Assembly (NCBI RefSeq): GCF_036588685.1
Contig: NC_086379.1
Coordinates: forward strand, 76,229,727 to 76,293,726
Direction of reading: 5' to 3'
Source of the DNA: Mytilus trossulus
Lineage: Eukaryota > Mollusca > Bivalvia > Mytilida > Mytilidae
DNA length: 64,000 nt
Below are positions 37,101 to 64,000 of the stretch, piece after piece (positions within the stretch are counted from its first letter, which is position 1; each line of letters starts with the position of its first letter). The position numbers were made by a program, and so were the translations under genes. The notes below the pieces were generated by a model that worked only from the letters and a program-made list of their open reading frames with translations, had not been told where the DNA came from and ran no database searches.

Positions 37101-39856
37101 CACATCCGTACCCTTAGAACATATATTTTTTGTCCTCTCCAAACATTTGTAAGCAGAATTGGCAAGTCATTAGCTGTTGATAAAGAAATAAAACTGAATG
37201 GAAAACTAAATAATAGGCTGTTTAGGGTATTTGGGAAACTGGGAATGAATCTTTCAACAAATCATGTAAGTAGCAGATGAATAACTTCATTCCCAGATAA
37301 GGAATCTGTGGCAGTTTTGTTAACTGTACATCACATGATGTGACCACAAAAATGTTTGGCAGAATAGAATATTTAAAAAACCATGGTAAATAGAATTGGT
37401 TTGATATAAGCACTACATAAAATCACAATAATAGAGAAAAAGGATACACAATTTTTGTTCAGTGTGAGTGTGTGAAGATGGTTTAAACGAGGAAATACTA
37501 CATCATCACTTAATCTGTTGTTATCCAGAACTAGTTCCTCTAAATTCTGAAATCTTTCTAAATCGGATAATGACCTGAAATAAAATTATTTCTATATCAT
37601 AATGTGTATAAAATCTAATGATTTATAAAACATTAGAGCATACTGGTAAATCTTTCAATTATCCCTCATTTGGGGTAAATGTTTTCAGTTTCTTTTTTTG
37701 GTTCAAAAGGACGAAGATGCATGAACAAACAAAGGAACAGACACACAGACCGATAAACATAATGCCCCTAAATGAGGCATAACAAATGGGCCATAAAAAT
37801 TGTCAAAGTCAAATAACTCATGAAAAAATGGGTGAATAAAACTGGTATTTTAAAAGGATTACCTACACATGGTGGTTCACAATATCCCTGAGTATTAAAT
37901 CTATCTGAAGAATGGTACCAGAGAACTTCTTGATTCCACAAGCTGTCATTGAAACAATGCTTATATAAAATGATCAAATCCCAAGACTCCCAATAAAATT
38001 GTCCAATGATATTGATGCTATAACATGGTCAAGAGAATATGATGACAAATGATCCAACTAAGTATGAAAGCTTTATGCCAAAAGGTCAACGCCTATGAGT
38101 ATTAATGAGTTTGGGACAGATAGACTGACGAACAGAGACATGTACCATAACTCCCCTTGGCATGACTCAGAGGAGGTAGGGAGATTAGCTTTCATACCCA
38201 TTGAATGGTGTCACTATAAAGATAAAGTCAAGACTATTCAATGTCCTTTAGAAACTGCTAGTTATTTGTGGTTTACTTTAATGTTTAATGTACATGTACA
38301 ATGAGTTGTTTTTCTTAATTCAATACCTTTAATAGTGCACTTTCTAAATAAATTAATTTTCTCTTCCAGTAATAAGTAATGTAAGTCCTTGATTTGTTTA
38401 TTAAAAACTTACTTCAACTGGTTAAAACTCAGATCAAATCTCTTTGTAATAGATGAATATTTTTCAGCAAGATAAGTTGGAATGCATTCTTCATTTTGTC
38501 CAATATAAGACAGCTGAAATGATATCATACCATGAATTAACAAAATACTTAACTAAATTGCATGCAGATGACTGTCTTGCAATGATTTAGAGACTGTTTG
38601 GTCTATACTAGAATAATAGTCCCAGATTGCAAATTAAATAATAAAAAAACAGTTTCTATAATTCTGAAATATATAAAATGCATATAAAATTTTATTCAAC
38701 TTGGTTTTTACATGAATGTTGGTCAAATAGGGCCAGAGAAAACTTTGCCCAAGTGAACTTGGACTGAGCCATTAGACATTTGACATCTCCTATAGAGTTA
38801 ACCCAGACAAAGTATAATAAGAAGGACTTGCCCTTAATTAAAGGTGATAGATTACTCCATTGACTTTTGAAATAGTCTGCAATATTGTTTGGATCAATAT
38901 AAATTAGGTGAAAAGATGTGGTATCACAAGTTATCTTGTAAGCCTCGCTAGTACACGTATCATAACATTTTCCAGTTCTATACTTTGAAATTTGTAATAA
39001 CAGTGTAATGCTGGTCATATTTTTAAATTTCTGTGAGACTTCTGTAAGTTGGTTGTGAAGCTCATACATTTGTGTGATGTGTCATAGGAAGGTAGTCAAA
39101 ACAATTATGAAGTCCGAAAAGGCTATTCTATTTTCTTTTATTTTGGTGCCTCTGTACATGCTAGCTGTACAATGCTGTAAGGAGTCAAAGCAAAAAGTTA
39201 AATAGCCTTTTTATTTAATCATAATTATTTGGACTAATACTAATAGGATGATTCAGTCCTCAGGCGCAGATCCAGAGGGGGGGTTCAAGGCCCTGTTCCG
39301 GGGTTGGACCCCCCCTTTTCTATGGACGATCAATGCATTTGAATAGGGACATGTAATTGGAACCCCCCTTTGTCCTGGGTTAGGAACCCCCCCCCCCCCC
39401 TTTTTAAAATGGCTGGATCCGCCCCTGATCCTTTTAGCTTACCCTGAGACTACTTATAACATGTTATAACTTATAGTAATTTCAGGGTTACCAAAGTTTG
39501 CAAATATTTTAAACTGTTACATTTTACTTTTAGCATAAATTGTTTGATGTCATATTTCGAAGCAATTATAAAAAAATATTATAAACTTTTTGTGTCCATA
39601 TCATTCATTGACTTGGCACATCACTGTCTCCCAACTTTGTACTATCAATATTTATTTTTATTCTTCAACAGGTGCTTCTAATAAATTTCAAATCCGTATA
39701 TTGGACTGAATAAACGATTGTTTTCTCTCATTTATTAAAGTTCTAATGTTCTGTTAGTTATTTAAACGTTCGCCAGACCTGTCCATTTTGAAACTGTTCT
39801 ATTGCTTCATCTTCTTTTATCTCTGGGTTTACTTTCTCTTCAACTTCGTCTGCCAT
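34107..39856 (-). CDS. LRMDA: LRMDA: leucine-rich melanocyte differentiation-associated protein (247 aa, 7 exons)
   Basis: Exons in transcript order: 39856-39779, 38513-38413, 37574-37448, 36755-36616, 35936-35810, 34967-34877, 34186-34107. All junctions are GT-AG and in phase; total 744 nt. The start [10 protein letters not shown] has a good context. The family signature is clear: LSYIGQ at exon 2, LDLS-type LRR (FDLSFNQLK), [39 protein letters not shown], an [23 protein letters not shown] cap (split over an exon junction), [11 protein letters not shown], and the conserved end [19 protein letters not shown]. In vertebrates LRMDA (C10orf11) supports melanocyte differentiation and melanosome biology, acting as a small LRR adaptor. 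It is head-to-head with KAT8. The exon 3 donor (TGT|GTATCC) is weak and gives Cys where vertebrates probably have Gln. Confidence 0.92.
35352..35749. mobile_element. 398-bp MITE with about 70-bp terminal inverted repeats
   Basis: The left arm begins CAATAGACCACTTTCGAGTT and runs through 'catccgtcaccggcaaaaac' and 'caattatacacgcctttat'. The right arm is its reverse complement almost base for base, ending at 35749. About 260 bp of unique DNA lies between. It is in LRMDA intron 5. Confidence 0.85.
36137..36325. mobile_element. 189-bp MITE, GGTCTCATTGGGG termini
   Basis: GGTCTCATTGGGG at the left and CCCCAATGAGACC at the right are exact 13-bp inverted repeats. The interior has several 'cacttttat'/'gtcacgctta' words. 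It is in LRMDA intron 4. Confidence 0.65.
39261..39427. mobile_element. Small CAGGCGCAGATCCAG MITE in LRMDA intron 1
   Basis: CAGGCGCAGATCCAG at the left and CTGGATCCGCCCCTG at the right form inverted repeats around G/C homopolymer runs (a 14-base C run at about 39388). Same family as 12908-13043 and 22780-22891. Confidence 0.65.
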
Positions 39857-39954
39857 TTTTAGAATCACGTGACTCTAATTTTTACGTCCGGAATTTCACT
39901 TCTACTCCGTCTTTTGTCAACATTTAGAAAAAATTTCAACAGACAATAACAAAA
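39857..39954. promoter_or_regulatory. Bidirectional promoter between LRMDA and KAT8
   Basis: Only 98 bp separate the two start codons, so both 5' UTRs and core promoters must overlap here or extend into each other. The palindromic E-box TCACGTGA (39865-39872) lies 8 bp upstream of the LRMDA ATG. CCGGAA (39888-39893), an ETS-type core, is preceded by ACGT. No TATA box was seen. CACGTG boxes with T/A flanks are the class bound by USF and MITF/TFE factors (established knowledge); use here is inferred. Confidence 0.7.
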
Positions 39955-58100
<18,146 letters not shown>

Positions 58101-58980
58101 GCATTGCTGTACAGCTATACACAATAAAAACAGAAAGATACCAGTCTGTCTCACTGGCATTCAAACAAAAGAGATACCTAGAGAGTTCAATGACTGTTCA
58201 ATCAAGTGGAATGGATCAGTGTTTTAATAATCAGTTTTTATTTTGCTATAAATGAAGATTTAGTGTTGTAAAAACCTTGAAAATGATTCTGTGATCGATA
58301 TTTTACTTAAAAACATCTTATAAAAAAGTTTGACATATTTAATTGATTTTTATGCAGTAAAATCATTTGGTATCTGTTTAAAAATTATTGTAAAGGAATT
58401 TTTTTTATAATTATTCACATGTTATAGAAAAAAATGTTCCCAGGTTTGCAAAGCCATTGTCTTTCCTAGATTCTCATTCACTATTAAAAATGTTAACACA
58501 AATAAATTCAATATTTTAGAAACCTTGAAGAGAAATCATGAAAAATATAATTGAATTTAAGCACAGGTATTGATAATTTAAAAAAAGAAAATATGTTTCT
58601 GATGTTTGACTTCAAAACTTTTCCCCCAGAATATTCTGAAATTAGTATGTTACTTTGATGAATATTGAAACAAACAGTTAACTTGAGGTACATGTGTATG
58701 ATTTAATTGGATATTAATTTGTATTCAACAATGTATAGACGTTCCTTTTATTGTTATATCATAACAGAGTATGCTTATTCACAGTAAACACTTCATAATG
58801 TCAACAATAGTGAACTTTGGACATAATTGTCACATTTATTGATCAAAGTGTTTGATGTTATATTTAAACAAACCTTGCTATTAATGTCCATCTTAGCAAT
58901 GTGTTTAATGTTAATAAAATTGTTAATAGATCATTGTTTTTGAAATTTACGACTTGCAAGAATCAACATTCATCAATACT
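58101..58980 (+). other. KAT8 3' UTR and downstream DNA
   Basis: AATAAA at 58123-58128, only 23 nt after the stop, is a candidate proximal poly(A) signal. Another AATAAA lies near 58502. No gene was seen. Confidence 0.5.
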
Positions 58981-58984
58981 TTGT

Positions 58985-59775
58985 GGGCCTTAATGGCCGA
59001 GTGGTTTAACTAGTCAAACTGCTATATGACAGTGATTCACTAGCCAGTGAGTGAACACTTTGGTTGTGAGTGGAATCCTACACCCTGCTGTAGCACTAGC
59101 CAGTGAGTGAACACTCTGGTTGTGAGTGGAATCCTACACCCTGCTGTAGCACTAGCCAGTGAGTGAACACTTTGGTTGTGAGTGGAATCCTACACCCTGC
59201 TGTAGCACTAGCCAGTGAGTGAACACTTCGGTTGCCAGTTGGAATCCTACACACGGCAGATGCATAAAACTTCAACCTTAACCGACCACGATTGTCAGTA
59301 TTCCTACCTAAGGCCATTAGTTTTCTCCAGGCTTCCAAGCTTCCTCTGCCGATATAAACTGTCCATCACAATATAGCATTATAGTAATAATTACATTAGA
59401 TGTAAGTTTCATTATAATACGTTATTCTGATTGGCTAACATCTTATTCCGTAAACAATTGCATCAGACAATAACATTTATCATGCATGATGACACGAGGT
59501 CCCACAAAAAAGTGCACAGGTGAATTAAATAAAACTGGATAAAAATCGTGTTTTCATGAATTTAGCTAAAAAAAATGTAATTATAAGTATTGAATACTTC
59601 TTTTTGAAACTTTATAGGGTTGTAAAAGCGTTGACCGTGCGTACATTTTGAGAATGAAGCGCTTCCGCGCTTCATACAAAATGTACTTCGGTCAACGCTT
59701 TTACCACCCAATAAATTTACAAAAAGAAGCATTCAATTCTTAATTGAAAGTTGCGTTAAACCTCAGTTTTCAATC
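58985..59775 (+). mobile_element. tRNA-derived SINE with amplified B-box region and a later insertion
   Basis: The head 'ttaatggccgagtggtttaa' carries an A box like Ser/Leu tRNA. The following 'cactagccagtgagtgaaca' plus 'ggttgtgagtggaatcc' unit is repeated every 56 bp from 59038 (59094, 59150, 59206). The body 'tcctctgccgatataaactg' and 'acaatatagcattatagtaa' leads to about 59389, and the tail 'tgaaagttgcgttaaacc' resumes at about 59746. Roughly 355 bp therefore inserted within the SINE, including the foldback at 59592-59734. Confidence 0.72.
59592..59734. repeat. Long foldback hairpin inside the SINE insertion
   Basis: The left arm 'gaatacttctttttg', 'gttgtaaaagcgttgaccg', 'tacattttg', 'gaagcgc' pairs with the right arm 'gcgcttc', 'caaaatgta', 'cggtcaacgcttttacc', 'caaaaagaagcattc'. 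The stem is about 60 bp with small bulges. Confidence 0.82.
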
Positions 59776-62198
59776 AATACTTTGTTGACCAAGTTTTTTT
59801 CTTTCAGTAAAATTATATTTGTTGGATTTTCTGTCTCATCTAATTATTGACCTGAAAGCGAGATATAGAAATATTTTCAGTCCTTAAGTTTATGTTGCAG
59901 TTAGGTCAGTTTGGTGTAGTTTCTTCCTTGGTAACACCATTGTATTGTGTAAATATTTTATTGCTGTAACTCACCTGCCCAAAATTGTCGAATGAGGTAT
60001 CCTCATCATCATCCGTCTTTATTATGAAACTATTTCAGTATTTGCTCTGAAACTACTGGGCCATTTAGAATCAAACTTGGCCACGATTTTATTGGGGCTA
60101 TTTTGTTTTATGGAAGTGTAAAACAGTCCTTTTTAACAAGCAACATGCTAGCCATGGATTAAACTAGAACATAAGGATAAAATATGAGTCTTGAAACCAG
60201 CTATAGATAGAAACTTTGAAAAGCAATAAATTGCCTATCGAACATGTACACCTTGCAATAATTCCGTACACCAAATATAGTTTGATCTACAAGTATCACA
60301 TAAACTTAACATTATCAATGATCTATGTAAATGAGGGTAAGGAGATGTGACATTAACATTATCATTCCAAACAGCCATTATAGAGTCCAAGTGCTTGTAG
60401 TATCTGAGAAATAGACTACAAAAACTTAACATTGACCAATGAACCATAAAAATGAGCTTATGTCAGATGAAAATTGCAAGTCTGACATGTGCACCTTACA
60501 ATCATTCCATACACCAAATATGGTTGACTCATTGCTAATAGTATTAGATATATGGACTTCAATATAAGAACTTAACCTTGATCACTGATCAATGAAATAA
60601 GGTTGAGGTTAGTGGAAAAACATGTAGATCTTGAAAGGATCCCATAAACCAAATATTGTTATTCTATAACTTGTTACTGATACCTAACACAACAAAAATT
60701 TCACATTGAACCACAAAAAAGAGGTCGAGGACAATGAGACAGTTACTTGGTGACATAAGACACCTGCATACACATATGAAGCATCCCAGATGTCTACCTT
60801 CTAAAATATAATGCCAAATATAAATCGTATTGTTATTCCTAGGTCTTGCATTCTGCATTGACAGTAGAACTACTTAGACCACATAGCCACTGAGGCCCCT
60901 GTAAAGTTCAGGGATTTTAATGGAAATTAAAAAAAGTAGATCACTTAACACAGGCCCACTACAGGGAACCAAAACAAAACATAAATTCCTGAGAGTTTAT
61001 TGTAAAATATATCACAGCTCAGCTAGCAACATACATCACATTTAATATGGACACATGGTATATATTCAAATTTGATAAAATTAGGTGGCAGAGCAAACAT
61101 AATCCTGTTTCCTTGCAATCAAACTGAGATTGTATTGTTCTGTTTATTCGATCTTACTGCATCACTTTTATAATACATACAGGTATATATATATTTCCTA
61201 ATAACACGATAATATCAAATAAAAGTGTGCAAAAAATGTATCAGATCGCTGGACTGCTCTACTTTGTTAAGCATTCTACATGTATTGGCACTCCTTCCTT
61301 TTGCTGATAGATATTTAGAGATTCTTGGTCCTAATCATATTTTGATCAAATCAGAATGGGTAAAGAATAGATTAGTTTAAATGATACAATACAGTATTTT
61401 TGTTAAACCAGTAAAGGGGAAATTAAGGGAAGGATTACAAATATCACAGTGCAGCAATTAGCTAACTGAACAGTACATTATAAACAGAACAAGAGAGAAA
61501 AAAGACATATTTGATTTTCATCAGTTTTGAAACAAACTTTGGGTTATCTCCCATTGAACAACTTTTTGACAATTTAGTCATATGCCTTGTTGCATTTTAT
61601 GTTTATTATACTTTGTACCATATGCACATATCAATATATATATTATGTGGAATGTTTAATCAAGTACATGTATATGGAAAAATATTAAAGGGTATTACAC
61701 ATTGTGTGAAGGGAGATAATTTGGTTACAGAATCTTTTGTTTCATATGTGTTTGTTTAGGTTAATATGATTTTTTTGTTAATTCACTCAATCTTGCCTAC
61801 ATTTTCAAAGCAAAGAATGTTAAACTATTTTCCATATAACAGCACAACCAATTCATACACAATAACAATTTCACATGTAACTGGTCAGTTCATTTCAAAT
61901 TTGATCTGGTCCTGATTAAATAGATTTAAGGAAATTATAATCAATACATGTATTATTAAGTTGAAATATCACACTTAAGTCTTAATGACAATTGTCTGAG
62001 ATGAATTATTATAGTAGATTTAAATTTAAGGATGTTTTGACCACTGGTTTCCCTCTGTTATCTTTATAACCTACATGGCATATAGAACAGTCACCTTTTA
62101 CGATGCATTTAAAATAGTTATAAATTGTTAAGATTCTAATAACTTTATATGAAGTAGGTAATGTAAAAAAGTGCTACAATAAATACTTAAGCTTTGAA
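59776..62198. other. Intergenic DNA with a diverged repeat fragment
   Basis: 59970-60105 resembles the 13739-15565 repeat ('aactcacctgccc', 'ctctgaaactactgggcca'). The following 60.2-60.9 kb has loosely repeated 'ataccaaatat'-type lines. No exon was seen; the end may include the 3' UTR of the E2 gene. Confidence 0.4.
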
Positions 62199-62535
62199 CA
62201 GGCTATTATTTAAACTTGGAATTAATTTTAATTATGGAATTTGCAAAATTTTCTGTGCTGGAATTTTATTTATAAATTCCATGTTTATGTGGTATAATGA
62301 TGTTTTGAGCGATTCATAACACTTTCCATATAACGTTTTTTGTATAGATAGTGTTGTGCGCGGCACAGTACATTCTATTGAAAATGTACCATCTTTTTTG
62401 TAAAAGAAAGTGTTGTGCGCAGCACAGACCATTGAAGTACAGAATAAGCATGGAATTTATTAGAAATTTTCTAGCAACAAGGAAAGTATGAAAATTCCAT
62501 AATTAATAATAATTCCAAGTTTAAATAATAACCTG
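62199..62535. mobile_element. 337-bp MITE with about 45-bp inverted repeats
   Basis: The left end CAGGCTATTATTTAAACTTG, continuing 'gaatta...aattatggaattt', and the reverse complement of the right end, CAGGTTATTATTTAAACTTG, match over about 45 bp. The core holds two copies of 'agtgttgtgcgcggcacag' (one with a G-to-A change), 63 bp apart. No transposase. Confidence 0.8.
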
Positions 62536-63262
62536 TTTTTGGTTTAAATTATGTATGTGCACATCTTTGGTTATTAGTTATACTATGCACAAAAACATTT
62601 ATTAACCATTAATACAAAAACTGAAAACAAAATATACAAACATACAAAATATAAAAAAAGCATTGTACAGTTATTCAAACATCTTTTGGACCTACTGTTA
62701 CCTAAACTGTAATTTTCCAGATATAAAAGACTAAAGTTTCAAACAGTTGCTGCCAAAATAAAAACATAAGGTTAACAGGTATAAGTGTATTAACTTCAAT
62801 ACCATTATCATGTCTTAATCTTGTTTTACAAAGTGATTGGTATAAAATATCTATATAATTGTCTCAAATTATGAAATACATTTGTACAAGACTTACGAAA
62901 AGGTAGAACATTATGCTTTGCTGAAAATTGTTATCATGTTTTGAGTGAAGTACAAATAATTTTATATTTTGAGACAATGTTTGGTTGTTCTATTTATAAT
63001 GCAACACTTAAACTGGTCTAAATGAAATATTTGGAACTATTATGAATTTGGAGCAGATCGTATAAAAATTCTGCAAACCTGTATCTTTTCACTGCACAAA
63101 AAAACATTATCACGGCCACAAACAAGGCACAATACAATTAGTGACTGCACAAGTTTATATATTTAATGCATTTTGACTGTACATAAAGCACAGTTGCAGT
63201 ATAAAAAGTCATTCTATTAATATAGAGTATAAATATTTCCTACATAATTTTCTGTAGAATTC
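62536..63262. other. Probable 3' UTR of the E2 gene (minus strand)
   Basis: AT-rich with no gene or element recognised. It is directly downstream of the E2 stop codon on the minus strand. Confidence 0.35.
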
Positions 63263-63405
63263 TCATTCTACGGCATAAGATTTAGTCCATTCTACTGCAG
63301 TTTTCTCAAATTGTTCTTTATTATCAAGAAATTCTTTTGCTACTTCTGGTGCAGCAGGATTATCTGCATTAGGGAACAAAAGTAAAGACTGTATGGCTTG
63401 TAAAA
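63263..63405 (-). CDS. Ubiquitin-conjugating enzyme E2, C-terminal exon (partial gene)
   Basis: After a good acceptor (tract 'ttttctttttcag' on the minus strand) the exon supplies two bases of a split codon, then 47 residues and TGA. The peptide contains LQAIQSLLLFPNADNPAAPE, VAKEFLDNKEQFEKTA and VEWTKSYAVE. This is the E2 C-terminal pattern: the 'IQSLL..PN.D.P' helix, the 'A..F..N...F...A..WT..YA' final helices, and the usual ending. The catalytic cysteine and core sheet lie in upstream exons beyond 64000. E2 enzymes carry thioester-linked ubiquitin between E1 and E3. The subfamily cannot be set from this exon. The gene converges with KAT8. Confidence 0.78.
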
Positions 63406-63680
63406 CTGAAAAAGAAAACGTTTTTAAAATATTTGTAGGGTTGTATGGAATTAGATGATTAGCAAATATTGATCCACTATAAATACGTGGGGATATGCTT
63501 GAAAACTTTAAATTATCATTCTTGACTACATATAACTGGTGCACAAAGCTGTCCTAAAGGAGAGAGACATAGTTTGCGACTTGTCCTTAATGGCAATATG
63601 CAAAAATAACATAACTTTTGAAACAGAGAGAGATAATCTAACTAGTTTTTTTCACACATGTTCCTTAAGTTAATAGGTCT

Positions 63681-64000
63681 TTAACCCTTACCATGCGGTA
63701 CCCGTCTTTTGACGGGCGGACCCTAATAACCGTTATTTGGCTCTAATGGCGTTCCATACTTTTAGAAGTCCACTTTATGATACTTATTTCAAAAGTTATG
63801 CATGTTCCGTCAATCTGAGGCTATCCATATTCACGTTTCTCATGTATAAGTAGCATTTTGAGCACAAGTACGGACTTGGAAAATTGAAATTGGCTAAAAC
63901 TCGATTTTCTGGAGGGGTAGGCTTCACATCTGTATCTTACACAAGAAGTTCAGAGGCATAAAACTGGCAAAGATAGTGCAAACCCACAGCCATATAACTA
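63681..64000 (+). mobile_element. TTAA-starting repeat, copy 2, cut by the window end
   Basis: It begins TTAACCCTTACCATGCGG and is collinear with 31234-31697 over at least 320 bp ('ggcgttccatact', 'cattttgagca', 'acttggaaaattgaaat', 'caaagatagtgcaaaccc'). It lies in the intron of the E2 gene. The right end is outside the window. Confidence 0.55.

Noticed and set aside
38692-39069. 125-codon minus-strand ORF in LRMDA intron 1
   Set aside because: Not needed to join exons 1 and 2, no recognised domain, and it looks like dispersed repeat. It might be a cassette exon but there is no splice evidence.

Overview
The window looks like nuclear genomic DNA from an invertebrate animal. Genes are split by GT-AG introns of 0.3-4.5 kb, the background is strongly AT-rich, and there are many degenerate transposons, SINEs and inverted-repeat elements. 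The dispersed repeat ending in an AAGCTCAC...GTGAGCTT hairpin, together with the Penelope-like 3' tails, suggests a bivalve mollusc, most likely a mussel (inference from repeat style, not a database match). Nothing prokaryotic (operons, CRISPR, Shine-Dalgarno sites) was seen.

Layout. 1-15.6 kb is a repeat-dominated gene desert. It holds an inverted pair of hairpin-ended repeats, a candidate orphan terminal exon (about 1.9-2.1 kb), a 5'-truncated non-LTR retrotransposon with RT and RNase H (2.7-4.7 kb), and a 3.6 kb hAT transposon with a decayed, intron-containing transposase (9.8-13.4 kb). 15.8-27.1 kb (+) is a ten-coding-exon gene for a 551-residue linker-histone-like chromatin protein resembling HP1BP3, with an additional RFX-like winged helix at its N-terminal side. 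27.1-34.1 kb is 3' UTR or intergenic sequence with a nested transposon insertion and a 36-bp minisatellite.

34.1-39.9 kb (-) is a complete seven-exon LRMDA orthologue (247 aa). Only 98 bp away, in head-to-head orientation, begins KAT8/MOF (+, 39.96-58.1 kb, ten exons, 453 aa), a MYST histone acetyltransferase. The shared promoter contains a palindromic TCACGTGA E-box and an ETS core. KAT8's large introns carry at least eight inverted-repeat elements, a tandem array, an antisense LINE remnant that abuts the splice donor of exon 9, and a nested antisense intronless BTB/POZ gene. 58.1-63.2 kb is intergenic, with a SINE whose B-box region has been amplified in tandem. At 63.26-63.41 kb (-) lies the last exon of a ubiquitin-conjugating (E2) enzyme that runs out of the window.

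Two of the three complete multi-exon genes act on chromatin (an H1-like compaction factor and an H4K16-type acetyltransferase). They are neighbours on the same strand, separated by LRMDA; no functional link can be shown from sequence alone. Exon structures were derived by hand: every junction keeps frame and uses GT-AG, and the three complete reading frames close exactly (1656, 744 and 1362 nt including stop).
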